Shown: positions 43,303-52,410, counted from the stretch's first letter. The stretch is 64,000 bases of DNA from Methylobacterium amylolyticum (GCF_030700245.1 NZ_JAUYZI010000003.1:168265-232264), one strand, 5' to 3'. The notes: a model not told the origin generated them from the sequence alone. Translations and numbers: made by a program.

Positions 43303-43773
43303 ATGCAACGCGAGTCCGGTCACGCCCCCGTGAGCAACACCCTGTTCACCATAGGTTACGAAGGGCTCGATGCCGAGCGCCTGACGGCCGCGCTCCGCTC
43401 GGCCGGGGTCGGGCTGCTCGCCGACGTGCGGGCGGTGGCGAACTCGCGCAAGCGCGGCTTCTCGAAGGGCGCGCTCAAGGCCGGCGTCGAGGAGGCGGGC
43501 CTCGGCTACGCCCACCTGCGGGCGCTCGGCACCCCGAAGGCCGGCCGCGAGGCGGCCCGGGCCCACGACGCCGCGCTGATGGAGCGGATCTTCTGCGAGG
43601 AGGTGCTCGACACCGCCGCCGGGGGCGCCGCCCTCGACGAGCTGGAGGCGCTGGCGCGGGCGCGGCCGACCTGCCTGCTGTGCTTCGAGCGCGACCCGGC
43701 CCGCTGCCACCGCCGTGTGGTCGCCGAGCGCCTGCGGGACCGCGGGTTCGCCGTGGTCGACCTGTTCGGCTGA
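43303..43773 (+). CDS. DUF488 family protein
   Basis: A product of about 156 residues. LFTIGYEGLDAERLTAAL is the DUF488 opening, LLADVRAVANSRKRGFSKGAL the first conserved block and CLLCFERDPARCHRRVVAERL (about 125) the Cys-x2-Cys...Cys-His block. The GTG at 43300 or 43330 are alternatives to the ATG at 43303. The family is widespread, and its biochemical function is not established. It is rightward and convergent with the DUF6894 gene, 8 bases between stops. Confidence 0.85.
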   Translation: MQRESGHAPVSNTLFTIGYEGLDAERLTAALRSAGVGLLADVRAVANSRKRGFSKGALKAGVEEAGLGYAHLRALGTPKAGREAARAHDAALMERIFCEEVLDTAAGGAALDELEALARARPTCLLCFERDPARCHRRVVAERLRDRGFAVVDLFG

Positions 43774-43781
43774 AGCCGGGG

Positions 43782-44171
43782 TCAGGGCCGCAGCAGCGGC
43801 TGCACCCGGGTACCCACGGCCTCGGCGAGACGCCGCACCGGGCGTAAGGCGGCGCCGAACCGCGGATCCGCCATCAGCGAGCGGGCCGCTGACGCGGCGG
43901 GGCGCCGCCGGGCGGCCTCCGCGGGCGCCACAGGCTCGACCGGCTGGTACAGCGCCTCGAAGAACGACATCTCGACGAGGGTCGCGCCGTCGGCGTCGGT
44001 CACCATCACCGCGGCGTCGAGGAGCCGCGGCTCGCCCGCGTGCCGCTGCACCAGCCGGCGCACGACGGTGCGCGCCGCCGCCCGGGCGGCTTCGAGATCC
44101 TCGACGGGCTGGCCGACCCGGTCAGGCAGGACCGCCCCGTCGAGGCGGATGTTGAAGTGGGCGCGGATCAT
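43782..44171 (-). CDS. DUF6894-like protein
   Basis: A 129-residue product. RAHFNIRLDGAVLPDRVGQPVEDLEAARAAARTVV fits the DUF6894 pattern (F.(N/V)..DG...D..G....D...A...A), a small family very common in Methylobacterium and Bradyrhizobium. The second half is Ala/Arg/Pro-rich and looks weakly ordered. No signal peptide is present. It is leftward and follows a 70-residue gene by 23 bases, so the two may be cotranscribed. The function is unknown. Confidence 0.7.
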   Translation of the reverse strand: MIRAHFNIRLDGAVLPDRVGQPVEDLEAARAAARTVVRRLVQRHAGEPRLLDAAVMVTDADGATLVEMSFFEALYQPVEPVAPAEAARRRPAASAARSLMADPRFGAALRPVRRLAEAVGTRVQPLLRP

Positions 44172-44194
44172 GGGCGTGCGCTCCGGATGCCGCG

Positions 44195-44407
44195 TCAGGC
44201 GGCCTCGGCATCCTCCTGCGGCTCGGCCGCCGGTGCCGCGGATTTGGGGTCGAAGGCGTCGGCGAGCAGCGCGAGGCGGCGGGCCATGTCGCGCACCTCG
44301 TTGAGGGCGATCGACTTCTGGCCCTCCTTCACCGCGCGGGTGATGTCGCTGACCTGCGTCGTCGCGATCCGCTTCAGTTCGCCGGCGAGCTGGTGGGTGG
44401 TCATCAT
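44195..44407 (-). CDS. Small hypothetical helical protein
   Basis: A 70-residue soluble product. One or two amphipathic helices (TTHQLAGELKRIATTQVSDIT and VRDMARRLALLADAFDPK) are followed by an acidic Ala/Glu/Pro tail. ATGs at 44407 and 44404 are both possible. It has no recognised family. It is upstream of the DUF6894 gene and divergent from the gene at 44606. Codon usage is like that of neighbouring genes, which supports a real gene. Confidence 0.55.
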   Translation of the reverse strand: MMTTHQLAGELKRIATTQVSDITRAVKEGQKSIALNEVRDMARRLALLADAFDPKSAAPAAEPQEDAEAA

Positions 44408-44605
44408 GTCCGGGATGTCGCGTTGCGGTCGGGTGCGGAGCTTCGGGGACCCGCCTTACCAATGGGGTAACGCTGCGGTGCGGACCGGTGTGGAAACGGT
44501 GGATAACCCGCCCCCGGGCGGCCCGCGTCCGGCCTGCGGCGAGCGCCGGGAACCGGCGCCCGCCTCGCCGCCTTGTGCAGTGCGGGATATGGCGGGAGGC
44601 GCGGC

Positions 44606-44815
44606 GTGACGGGGGATTCGAAGCGGCCGGAGACGGATCCGGCGGAGGCGCCGACCGGTGGGCGCGCCTACGAGGACCGGCCGGTGCGCGGCGTCCCGCA
44701 GGGTGGCGATTCGCCGGGTGCCACCGAACCTGCCGACATCGGCGGATCCGACCGCGGGACCGAGCCGCCGCCGCGCGAACGGCCGCGCGACGACGGCCCC
44801 GGCTACCGCGGCTGA
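44606..44815 (+). CDS. Small hydrophilic, probably disordered protein
   Basis: The 69-residue product starts with GTG behind GGGAGG. It is rich in Asp, Glu, Pro, Gly and Arg (for example DRGTEPPPRERPRDDGPGY), with no hydrophobic core and no recognised family. The strong ribosome site and the 8-base gap to the ClpP-like gene suggest it is translated as part of that unit. An ATG at 44573 would add eleven residues but lacks a ribosome site. Confidence 0.5.
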   Translation: MTGDSKRPETDPAEAPTGGRAYEDRPVRGVPQGGDSPGATEPADIGGSDRGTEPPPRERPRDDGPGYRG

Positions 44816-44823
44816 GGCGCCCG

Positions 44824-45390
44824 ATGGCGACGCCGCTGTCCCCGAGCGCCTTCCGCGCGCCCGCCGTGCTGCTCTCCGGGCCGGTCGACTACGCGCTGTA
44901 CAAGGAGTTCCGCCGACAGTTCGAGGCGGCGGAGGGCCGCGACCTCGTGGTGGTCGAGCTCTCCACTCTGGGCGGCGACCCGGAGGTCGCGCGGATGATG
45001 GGCGAGGACGTGCGCTTCCACGCGGAGATCAGCCCGAAGACCCGCATCGTCTTCCTGGGCAAGGCGGCGATCTACTCGGCCGGCGCGACCTTCATGAGCT
45101 TCTTCGACCGCTCGAACCGCTACCTGACCCGCGGGACGCGGCTGATGATCCACGAGCGCAAGATGGACAAGCATCTCCACGTCCAGGGGCCGCTCACCAC
45201 CTGCGTCGCCGCGGTGACGGCGACGCTGCACGAGATCGAGGCGTCGATCGCCATTCAGAACGAGGGGTTTTCGAACCTGATCCGGGGCTCGGACGTGACC
45301 CTGGAGGAGGTTCTGATGAAGGCGCCCGCCAATTGGTACCTCGAGGCGGATGAGGCGCGCCGCCGCGGCCTGATCGAGGCGGTGCTCTGA
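44824..45390 (+). CDS. ClpP-like serine protease family protein
   Basis: A 188-residue product with a ClpP/crotonase fold pattern. PAVLLSGPVDYALYKEFRRQF begins it, LVVVELSTLGGDPEVARMMG (about 42) is the GG(D/S) oxyanion region, KAAIYSAGATFMSFF (about 80) carries the likely nucleophile Ser before AG, and RGTRLMIHERKMD (about 100) the likely His. The C-terminal Asp of the triad is uncertain. It differs from housekeeping ClpP and may be a membrane- or adaptor-independent variant. Its stop abuts that of the convergent SDR gene. Confidence 0.75.
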   Translation: MATPLSPSAFRAPAVLLSGPVDYALYKEFRRQFEAAEGRDLVVVELSTLGGDPEVARMMGEDVRFHAEISPKTRIVFLGKAAIYSAGATFMSFFDRSNRYLTRGTRLMIHERKMDKHLHVQGPLTTCVAAVTATLHEIEASIAIQNEGFSNLIRGSDVTLEEVLMKAPANWYLEADEARRRGLIEAVL

Positions 45391-46236
45391 TCAGCCCTGC
45401 GGGTAGTCGGCGCCGAGACTCGTCTCCCGCCACGCCTCGATCTCGGCGAGCCGCGCCCGCAGCCGGTCGGTGACCGCCTCGTAGCCGAACGCGCCGAGCA
45501 CGAGGTGGCGCGGCGGCGCGTCCATCTCCGTGATCCGGATCATCGCCTCGCCCGCCCGCACCGGGTCGCCGGCCTGGGTGCCGCTCTTCTCCGAGGTGGC
45601 CTTGAGGCGGGCGCCCGCCGTCTCGGCGTAGTCGGGGATGGCGTTCGGGGTCTGGATCAGCGAGCGCCCGGCCCAGTCGGTGCGGAACGGCCCCGGCTCG
45701 ACGCAGGTGACGCGGATGCCGAGCGGCCCCGCCTCGGCGGCGAGCGCGTCGGAGAAGCCCTCCACCGCGTGCTTCGTCGCCGCATAGTAGCCCGAGCCCG
45801 GGAAGCCGACGAAGCCCGCCACCGAGGTGACGTTGAGGACGTGGCCCGCCCGCTGCGCCCGCATGGTCGGCAGCACGGCGCGTGTGAGCGCGAACAGCCC
45901 GAACACGTTGGCATCGAACTGCGCCCGGATCTTCTCGTCCTCGCCCTCTTCGACGGAGGATTGATAGCCGTAGCCGGCATTGTTCACGAGCACGTCGATC
46001 CGCCCGAACGTGTTCCGGACGCGTTCGACGGCCGCGGTGATCTGGGTCGGGTCGGTCACGTCGAGGGACAGGGCGAGGCCGCGATCCTCCGAGCCGACGA
46101 GGTCGGCGACCTTGGCCGCGTCGCGGGCCGTCACCGCCGCCCGCCAGCCGCGGGCGAGGACGAGCCGGGCGAGTTCCCGGCCGAAGCCGGTGGAGCAGCC
46201 GGTGATGAACCAGACGGGGGTTTCGTTCTGCGTCAT
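45391..46236 (-). CDS. Short-chain dehydrogenase/reductase
   Basis: A 281-residue classical SDR. VWFITGCSTGFGRELARLVL is the NAD(P)-binding Gly-rich motif, VLVNNAGYGYQSSVEEGEDE the NNAG motif (about 84) and the catalytic YYAATK (about 155) lies in GFPGSGYYAATKHAVEGFSD. CVEPGPFRTDWAGRSL follows. The catalytic Ser is in VTSVAGFVGF. This subgroup (long C-terminus with PRHLVLGAFGYEAV) is frequently annotated as oxidoreductase; the substrate is unknown. The start is at ATG 46236. Confidence 0.9.
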   Translation of the reverse strand: MTQNETPVWFITGCSTGFGRELARLVLARGWRAAVTARDAAKVADLVGSEDRGLALSLDVTDPTQITAAVERVRNTFGRIDVLVNNAGYGYQSSVEEGEDEKIRAQFDANVFGLFALTRAVLPTMRAQRAGHVLNVTSVAGFVGFPGSGYYAATKHAVEGFSDALAAEAGPLGIRVTCVEPGPFRTDWAGRSLIQTPNAIPDYAETAGARLKATSEKSGTQAGDPVRAGEAMIRITEMDAPPRHLVLGAFGYEAVTDRLRARLAEIEAWRETSLGADYPQG

Positions 46237-46288
46237 GGCGCCGAAGATATCGCCGCACGCGTCCGCGGCGAGCCCCCGCGGCCGCCCG

Positions 46289-48385
46289 TCACGGCGTCGG
46301 CGCCGCCTCGGTGAGCCGGTCCACGGAGAGCAGGTAGGCGACGAGCGCCCCCTGATCGGCGGGCGAGAACCCGGCCCCCGCATCGGCCCAGTAGGCGTGG
46401 CCCTCGCCGGTCACGCGCGCCGTCCGCCCGGTCGCCGAGGCCCGGTTCGCCGCGATCACCCGCGCCCGCAGATCGCGGTCGACCAGGGCGCGCAGGCTGT
46501 TGGCGGGGTCGGGCGCCACGCCGCGGCCGAGGGTGCCCGGCACGCCGAGCTGGCGCTCCGCGTCCGGCCCGACCGCGACGCCGGCATCGTGCAGGTAGGG
46601 CGCGCTCCAGGCGAGGCCGACGAGGTTCGGGACCTTGTAGCCGCCTCGCGTGCCCGCCTGCCCCCAGGCGAGCTGCACCTGCGCGAGCCTGTCGCCCTCC
46701 AGCGGGATCGGCACGATCGTCGGGTTCGGCGGCAGCGGGAAGGGCGTGTCGGTGGCGAACATCGCCGGCTCGGAGAGGCGCGCGCCCATCTTCGCGCCGG
46801 CCACCGCCCGGGTCGGCTCGGTGCCGATCTCCTCTTCCGGGATCACGCGGTGGTTCGTGAGCGCCGGCCCGGAATGGCAGCCGGCGCAGCCCGCCTGCTC
46901 GAAGACGGCACGGCCGGCCTTCGCCGCGGCCGGATCGCCCCCGTCGGCGGGCGGGCGCAGCAGGTTCTGGAAGGCCGACATCGCGTTGTTGGCGTGGTTG
47001 GCCGGCTCGCCGGGCACCGAGGCGAACATGCCGTTGTCGGTCATGTAGTTCGTCGCCGGGTAGGTCGGCAGGGTCGCGTAGCTGTTGAGCCCCGGCGAGC
47101 CGGGCGTGGGATCGACGGAAGCCAGCACCTCCGAGGGTTTGCGGGCACCCGCCGGATCGTAGCGGAAGGCGGGCGTCGCCGCCCCGCGCAGCACGATTCC
47201 GAGATACCGCTCGGGGTCCATCCCGAACAGCCACGGGGCGGCCGCGGCGAGCTGCGTCGTGTCGGAATTGGCGGCGTGGACGTTGTTGTTGAGCGAGGAC
47301 AGACCGCCGAACGGGCCCACCGCCTCGCGCCCGCTCCACGAGTAGGGCTCGCCGTGGGCCGAGAAGCTCGATGGGATCGAGGTCGGGTTGGTCACCCGGT
47401 CGGCGGAGGAATCGAAGCTGCCCGGCGGCCAGCTCGCCACATGCACCTTGGTCGCCGCCTCCACGGTTGCCGCGTCGGGCAGCGCCGGGCCGGTGCCGGT
47501 CGCGCCGGTGTGGTCGGGATCCCCGGACTTGGGGTTTCCGGACTTGGGGTTTCCGGACTTGGGGTCTCCGGACTTGGGGTCTCCGGACTTGGGGTCCCCG
47601 GACTTGGGGTCCCCGGACTTGGGGTCCCCGGACTTGGGGTCCCAGGACTTGGGGTCCCAGGACTTGGACGCGTCGGCCTCCGGCACGCTGGCGTGCATGA
47701 AGTAGGCGGAGGAGTTCTTGGCGAGCGCCAGCAGCAGGCCGGCGTTGAGGTCGGCGTTCGGCGCGCCCTCCACCACCTTGCCGGTGCCGGGATCGACCGC
47801 GGCGTGGCACAGGGCGCAGGTGATGCCCATGCGCAGGTGCCCGCGGTCGTAGAACGCCCGGATGCCGAGCACGAACGACCCGCCCCGCGGCACGTCGAGC
47901 CCGGTCGGGATCAGCTCGCCCGTCCGGTAGACCCGGTCGCCGACCCGGACGTCGCGCGCCATCGCCACCTGGAGGTTGTTGGTGCCGGCCCCCCGCAGCC
48001 GGGCCACCGCCAGCGCCACCTCCTTGGGCGTCAGCCCGCCGTCGAGCATGCCCATCACGTCCGTGAGGAACACCTCGTTGCCGAACGTCTCCCCGTAGAA
48101 GGCCTGCCGCCCGCGCTCGACCAGCGCCTCGTCGATCGCCACCGCCCCGGCCTCGGGCGAGAGCTGGCGGCGGCCCGCGTCGGTGGCCTTCAGACGCTCC
48201 GCCTCCGCGCGCGAGACCCGCCGCCCGAGCACGTCGTAGGCGGTCTGGAGCGGGTAGCGGTCCGGGTTCAGCAGGTCGGCGCGGTCGGGGACCGGCGCGT
48301 AGCTGAAGCGGCCGAAGGTCAGGACGGCGCCGCCCGCGAGGACGGCGACGCCGGCGGCGGCGAGGGTGCGGCGGGGCCAGCCCAT
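46289..48385 (-). CDS. Diheme c-type cytochrome (cytochrome c peroxidase/RoxA-like)
   Basis: The 698-residue protein has an N-terminal signal or anchor (TLAAAGVAVLAGGAVL) and two heme-binding motifs, CALCH (about residue 190) and CAGCH (about 495, AGCAGCHSGPALTNH). Between them is a run of (G/W)(D/N)PKS pentapeptides encoded by a 15-bp minisatellite. Size, two hemes and the TGLDVPRGGSFVLGIRAF block resemble the cytochrome c peroxidase/RoxA-type superfamily; the RoxA comparison is tentative. It should be periplasmic and involved in electron transfer or oxidation. It is transcribed leftward, alone. Confidence 0.78.
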   Translation of the reverse strand: MGWPRRTLAAAGVAVLAGGAVLTFGRFSYAPVPDRADLLNPDRYPLQTAYDVLGRRVSRAEAERLKATDAGRRQLSPEAGAVAIDEALVERGRQAFYGETFGNEVFLTDVMGMLDGGLTPKEVALAVARLRGAGTNNLQVAMARDVRVGDRVYRTGELIPTGLDVPRGGSFVLGIRAFYDRGHLRMGITCALCHAAVDPGTGKVVEGAPNADLNAGLLLALAKNSSAYFMHASVPEADASKSWDPKSWDPKSGDPKSGDPKSGDPKSGDPKSGDPKSGNPKSGNPKSGDPDHTGATGTGPALPDAATVEAATKVHVASWPPGSFDSSADRVTNPTSIPSSFSAHGEPYSWSGREAVGPFGGLSSLNNNVHAANSDTTQLAAAAPWLFGMDPERYLGIVLRGAATPAFRYDPAGARKPSEVLASVDPTPGSPGLNSYATLPTYPATNYMTDNGMFASVPGEPANHANNAMSAFQNLLRPPADGGDPAAAKAGRAVFEQAGCAGCHSGPALTNHRVIPEEEIGTEPTRAVAGAKMGARLSEPAMFATDTPFPLPPNPTIVPIPLEGDRLAQVQLAWGQAGTRGGYKVPNLVGLAWSAPYLHDAGVAVGPDAERQLGVPGTLGRGVAPDPANSLRALVDRDLRARVIAANRASATGRTARVTGEGHAYWADAGAGFSPADQGALVAYLLSVDRLTEAAPTP
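47523..47668 (+). repeat. 15-bp coding minisatellite in cytochrome gene
   Basis: Nine full units of CCGGACTTGGGGTYY (with CAGGACTTGGGGTCC as the ninth) and one partial unit run without spacers. On the coding (minus) strand each unit adds PKS(G/W)(D/N). Unit variants group by position (ttt, tct, tcc endings), as expected from stepwise slippage or unequal exchange. Because the unit is a multiple of three, copy changes keep the frame. Confidence 0.95.
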
Positions 48386-48479
48386 GCGTGCGTCGTGGTC
48401 TCGAAGGGGACCGCCGCGGGAGCCGGCGGAGAGCCCGACCCCAACAGGTTGCGGCCGTGATGGTTCACCCGCTCCCGCC

Positions 48480-49421
48480 TCAGTAACCCCGCGCCGGATC
48501 GACGCCCGACGGCGGCTGCCCGGTCTCCCGGTAGGCGCGGATGTTGGCGGCGACCGTCGCCGCGGCCGAGACCATGTCGGTCGGCCCGGAGATGTGCGGC
48601 AGCACGGTCACGCCCGGGTGCGCCCACAGGGGCGACTCGGCCGGAAGCGGCTCGGCATCGAACACGTCGAGCACCGCGTGCGACAGGTGGCCGGCATCGA
48701 GGGCGGCGATCAGGTCGGCCGTGACCACCACCGGCCCGCGGGCGAAGTTGATCAGCGCCGCGCCCGGCCGCATCAGGGCGAGCCGCCCCGCGTCGAGCAG
48801 CCCGCGCGTCTCCGCCGTCAGCGGCACGAGGCAGACGAGGATGTCGCTGGCCCCGAGCAGCGCGGTCAGGCCGTCCGGCCCGTGGACCGTCCGGATCCCC
48901 GACACGTCGCGCGGGGCGCGCGTCCAGGCGGTCACCGGGAAGCCCGCCCCCGCGAGCCGCTCCGCCGCCGCCGTCCCGAGGGCGCCGAGCCCGAGCAGGC
49001 CGACGGCGACCGAGGACGGCCTGCGATAGCTGCGCGGCCGCCAGACGCCCGCCCGCTGCTGGCGGGCATAGGCCGGCATGTCGCGCTGGAGGTAGGAGGT
49101 CCAGGCGAGCACCGCCTCGGCCATGGTCCGCGCCAGCTCCGGATCGACGAGGCGGACGATCGGGATCGGCCGGTCGAAGGTGCCGACCAGGCGCTCGACC
49201 CCGGCCCACAGGCTCTGCACCCAGGCGAGCCCGGGGAGCGCCGCGACCTCGGCCGGATTGGGGTTGGCCACCACGGCGACCCGCGCGGCCGCGCGCTCCG
49301 CCGGGCTCAACTGGCGGAACGGCACCAGCCGCTCCTCCGGCATGGCGGCGGTCAGCGCGGCCAGCGCCTCCGCCTCCTCCGCCGCGTCGACGCGCGCCAC
49401 GAACGCAAGGGGCTCGGCCAT
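48480..49421 (-). CDS. D-2-hydroxyacid dehydrogenase (glyoxylate/hydroxypyruvate reductase A-like)
   Basis: A 313-residue NAD(P)-dependent dehydrogenase. SVAVGLLGLGALGTAAAERL is the Rossmann motif (about 140); the catalytic Arg lies in LINFARGPVVV, Glu in VLDVFDAEPLP and His in VTVLPHISGPTDM. The N-terminal half with VQSLWAGVERLV is typical of GhrA. It would reduce glyoxylate or hydroxypyruvate. The ATG at 49421 has GGAGG four bases upstream; a GTG at 49424 is too close to it. All catalytic residues are present. Confidence 0.87.
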   Translation of the reverse strand: MAEPLAFVARVDAAEEAEALAALTAAMPEERLVPFRQLSPAERAAARVAVVANPNPAEVAALPGLAWVQSLWAGVERLVGTFDRPIPIVRLVDPELARTMAEAVLAWTSYLQRDMPAYARQQRAGVWRPRSYRRPSSVAVGLLGLGALGTAAAERLAGAGFPVTAWTRAPRDVSGIRTVHGPDGLTALLGASDILVCLVPLTAETRGLLDAGRLALMRPGAALINFARGPVVVTADLIAALDAGHLSHAVLDVFDAEPLPAESPLWAHPGVTVLPHISGPTDMVSAAATVAANIRAYRETGQPPSGVDPARGY

Positions 49422-49479
49422 CACACCTCCGCACGCCTCTCTCCGCGGGCGACCGCGGCTGCAGTGCGTAGCAAAGAAA

Positions 49480-49749
49480 TCAGCGCGCCTCGACCAGGGC
49501 CGGGTAGACGAGGCGGACGTTGCGGCGCTCCTCGGGGATGACCGTGGCGGTCCGCTTCCGCGGGGCGGCCGCGGCGGCCGGCACGATGGCGGCGACCTGC
49601 GTCGGCCGCAGGCGCCAGCGCTCGGCGCCGGTCATCGGCACCGGCGGCCTCGGCCGTTCGAGATGGACGTCGTCGCCCCGGGTCGGGACGGTGGCGAGAC
49701 CGGCGAACGTGGTGGCCGCCAGGATGGCGAGCCGGAGCCAGGATTTCAT
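49480..49749 (-). CDS. Small secreted hypothetical protein
   Basis: An 89-residue precursor. WLRLAILAATTFAGLATVPTRG looks like a signal peptide of about 20-25 residues. The remainder is Arg/Pro/Val-rich (PRPPVPMTGAERWRLRPTQ, RKRTATVIPEERRNVRLVYP) with no Cys. No family was recognised. It is leftward, 58 bases upstream of the GhrA-like gene start, and opposite to the MFS transporter gene. Confidence 0.55.
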   Translation of the reverse strand: MKSWLRLAILAATTFAGLATVPTRGDDVHLERPRPPVPMTGAERWRLRPTQVAAIVPAAAAAPRKRTATVIPEERRNVRLVYPALVEAR

Positions 49750-49907
49750 GGTGGAACACCCCGAAGATCAGGGTTCCAGATCTCGCCCGGCGGCGGTGAA
49801 GACCGGATCGAACCGAATCGATTCCCGAGCCGTTCCCAACACCTGCGTTGAGTCGCGGTAAATGCCGGCTCAGAAGGCACGGTAAACAGCTTCGGGGGAG
49901 CGACGGA

Positions 49908-51380
49908 ATGGCGACCAAGGTCGAGGGGGCAGCCGGCACGCCGGAGCGCGCGGAGGTCGGCAGCATCGTCGACACGGATATCGCCGGGCGGCTCGACCGG
50001 CTGCCGTGGGGCCGCTTCCACGTCCTCGTCATCGTCGCGCTCGGCATCACCTGGGTGCTCGACGGGCTGGAGGTGACGCTGGCCGGCTCCCTGGTCGGGG
50101 CGCTGCGCCAGCCGCCGATGGCCTTCTCCGAGTTCGACGTGGGGCTCGCCGCCTCGTCCTACCTCGTGGGCGCGGTGACCGGCGCGGTCGGCTTCGGCTG
50201 GCTCACCGACCGGATCGGGCGAAAGAAGCTGTTCTTCATCACGCTCGCCCTCTACCTGTGCGCCACCGCGGCCACCGGCCTGTCGTGGAATATCTACAGC
50301 TTCTGCCTGTTCCGCTTCCTCACCGGGGCGGGGATCGGCGGCGAGTACACGGCGATCAACTCCACCATCCAGGAACTCGTGCCGGCCAACGCCCGCGGTT
50401 GGACCAACCTCGTCATCAACGGCTCGTTCTGGATCGGCGCGGCGCTCGGCTCGTTCATGTCGATCGTGCTGCTGCGGCCCGAGGTGATCGACCCGGCCTG
50501 GGGCTGGCGGGTCGCCTTCTTCACCGGCGGCGCCATCGGCCTCGTGATCCTGCTGCTGCGGACCTGGATCCCGGAGAGCCCGCGCTGGCTCGCCACCCAC
50601 GGCTACACCGCCGAGGCCGACCGGGTGGTCTCGGGCATCGAGAAGCGGTTCACCGACCAGGGCGTCACCCTGCCGCCGCCGGACCCGAAGAAGCACACCC
50701 GGATCCGGGTCCGCCACCACACCCCGCTCTCCGAGGTGGCCAAAGCGATGTTCGTCGACAGCCGCAAGCAGACGCTGGTCGGCCTGTGCCTGATGATCGG
50801 GCAGGCGTTCTTCTACAACGCGCTGTTCTTCACCTACGCGCTGGTGCTGGAGCGGTTCTACGACGTGCCGGGCGGCAATGTCGGCTGGTACCTGCTGCCG
50901 TTCGCGCTCGGCTCGTTCCTCGGCCCGGTGGTGCTGGGGCGCTTCTTCGACACGGTCGGGCGCCGGCCGATGATCGCCTTCACCTACGGCATCTCGGCTC
51001 TGCTCCTCGTCGGCGCCGGCTGGCTGTTCCAGATCGGCGTGTTCGGACCCGTGGGGCAGACGGTGGTGTGGATGGTGGTGTTCTTCTTCGCCAGCGCCGC
51101 GGCCTCCTCCGCCTACCTGACGGTGGCCGAGACCTTCCCGCTGGAGATCCGCGCGCTCGCCATCGCCGCCTTCTACGCGATCGGCACGGGGGTCGGCGGC
51201 GTCTCGGGCCCGCTGCTGTTCGGCACGCTCGTGGAGTCGGGCTCGCGGGAGTACGTGTTCGGGGGCTACCTGCTCGGCGCCGCCCTGATGGCGGTGGCGG
51301 CCGTGGTCGGCGGGGTCTGGGGCACCGCCGCCGAGGGGCGTTCGCTGGAGGACGTGTCGAAGCCGCTCGCCTCGGCGTGA
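49908..51380 (+). CDS. MFS transporter (sugar/acid:H+ symporter type)
   Basis: The 490-residue protein has about twelve membrane helices. VALGITWVLDGLEVTLAG is TM1 with the conserved Asp. GWLTDRIGRKKLFFITLALYL (about 95) is the A motif of MFS, RFLTGAGIGGEYTAINSTI the next motif and WIPESPRWLA (about 220) the PESPRWL motif of the sugar-porter group. It starts at ATG 49908 with GGGAG nearby. The substrate is unknown: aromatic acid/H+ symporters and sugar porters share these motifs. It is alone and rightward, converging on glk. Confidence 0.88.
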   Translation: MATKVEGAAGTPERAEVGSIVDTDIAGRLDRLPWGRFHVLVIVALGITWVLDGLEVTLAGSLVGALRQPPMAFSEFDVGLAASSYLVGAVTGAVGFGWLTDRIGRKKLFFITLALYLCATAATGLSWNIYSFCLFRFLTGAGIGGEYTAINSTIQELVPANARGWTNLVINGSFWIGAALGSFMSIVLLRPEVIDPAWGWRVAFFTGGAIGLVILLLRTWIPESPRWLATHGYTAEADRVVSGIEKRFTDQGVTLPPPDPKKHTRIRVRHHTPLSEVAKAMFVDSRKQTLVGLCLMIGQAFFYNALFFTYALVLERFYDVPGGNVGWYLLPFALGSFLGPVVLGRFFDTVGRRPMIAFTYGISALLLVGAGWLFQIGVFGPVGQTVVWMVVFFFASAAASSAYLTVAETFPLEIRALAIAAFYAIGTGVGGVSGPLLFGTLVESGSREYVFGGYLLGAALMAVAAVVGGVWGTAAEGRSLEDVSKPLASA

Positions 51381-51396
51381 GGCGGTGGCGGGAGCC

Positions 51397-52410
51397 CTAC
51401 GCGGGCTTCCGCCACACCTGCCCGTGGTACACGAATTTCTCCCCCTCGCTCGCCAGCGCCGCGAGGCCGTTGAAGGCCGGGTCGTGGACGGTGATGACGC
51501 TCGTCGGGATGCCCTTCATCATCGCCGCGAACGGCGCCTTGCGCTCGAACGCCGCGCGGAAGCCGCTCTCCTCCAGGACCTTCACGATCCGCGGGGCGAT
51601 GCCGCCGCCGATATAGACCCCGCTGGTGGCCAGGAAGGTCAGCGCGAGGTCGCCGCAGACCCGCCCGAGCAGCCGGGCGAACAGGGCGAGCGCCTCGGCG
51701 GCGTGCGGGTCGGAGGCGTTGAGGCCGGCCTCGGTGACGGCGGCCGGGTCGATCTTGTCGTGCGGCTGGCCGGTGCGGACATGGGCGACCGCCGCGTGCA
51801 GCCGCGCGAGTCCGGGTCCCGACAGCACCGCCTCGACGGTGATCCGGTCCGCGACCCGCTCCAGGGCATGCCAGACCTTCTCCTCGAAGGCGTCGACCGG
51901 CCCGAGCTCGGTGTGGCCGGCCTCGGTCGAGACGATGGCGAGGTGGGCGGAGTAGGGGATCAGCGCCGCCGCGCCGAAGCCGGTGCCGGGTCCGAGCACG
52001 ACCCGGGCGCCCCCCGGGACGCGCGGGCAGTGCCCGACCGGCGTGAGGTCGTGGGGCTCGATCCCCGCCGCGCCCGCCGCGACGGGCACGTAGTCGTTGA
52101 CGACCACCGCGGTGGACAGGCCGAAATCCCCGGCGATCCGCTCGCCCGCGATCGTCCAGTGCGCGTTGGTGAGCCGGATCTCCGGCCCGTCGACCCGGCC
52201 GGCGATGGCCAGGATCGCGGAGCGCGGCGGGGCCGACCGGTCGCCGTCCTCGGCGAGCGCCGCGCGGATGGCGCTCGACGGGTCCGGATGGTCGGCCGTG
52301 GCCTCGTGCGCGAGCAGGCGGGGCTCGGCGCCCTTCTTCTCGACGAGGGCGAACCGGGCATTGGTGCCCCCGATATCGCCGACGAGGACCGGAAACTCGA
52401 ACATCGCCAC
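51397..52410 (-). CDS. glk: Glucokinase
   Basis: A 337-residue ROK-unrelated, Glk-type glucokinase. VLVGDIGGTNARFALVE is the phosphate-binding motif, ILAIAGRVDGPEIRLTNAHW the sugar-side block, VVNDYVPVAAG the catalytic Asp region, VVLGPGTGFGAAALI the second ATP motif and STEAGHTELGP the glucose contact. It phosphorylates glucose to glucose-6-phosphate using ATP. The start is the GTG at 52410 behind GGGAG or the ATG two codons later. It lies directly downstream of otsB, 69 bases away, so both may serve trehalose/glucose turnover. Confidence 0.92.
   Translation of the reverse strand: MAMFEFPVLVGDIGGTNARFALVEKKGAEPRLLAHEATADHPDPSSAIRAALAEDGDRSAPPRSAILAIAGRVDGPEIRLTNAHWTIAGERIAGDFGLSTAVVVNDYVPVAAGAAGIEPHDLTPVGHCPRVPGGARVVLGPGTGFGAAALIPYSAHLAIVSTEAGHTELGPVDAFEEKVWHALERVADRITVEAVLSGPGLARLHAAVAHVRTGQPHDKIDPAAVTEAGLNASDPHAAEALALFARLLGRVCGDLALTFLATSGVYIGGGIAPRIVKVLEESGFRAAFERKAPFAAMMKGIPTSVITVHDPAFNGLAALASEGEKFVYHGQVWRKPA

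Noticed and set aside
47523..47668. Possible CRISPR array at the 15-bp repeats
   Set aside because: The units are contiguous with no spacers and are in frame within a gene; they form a minisatellite.
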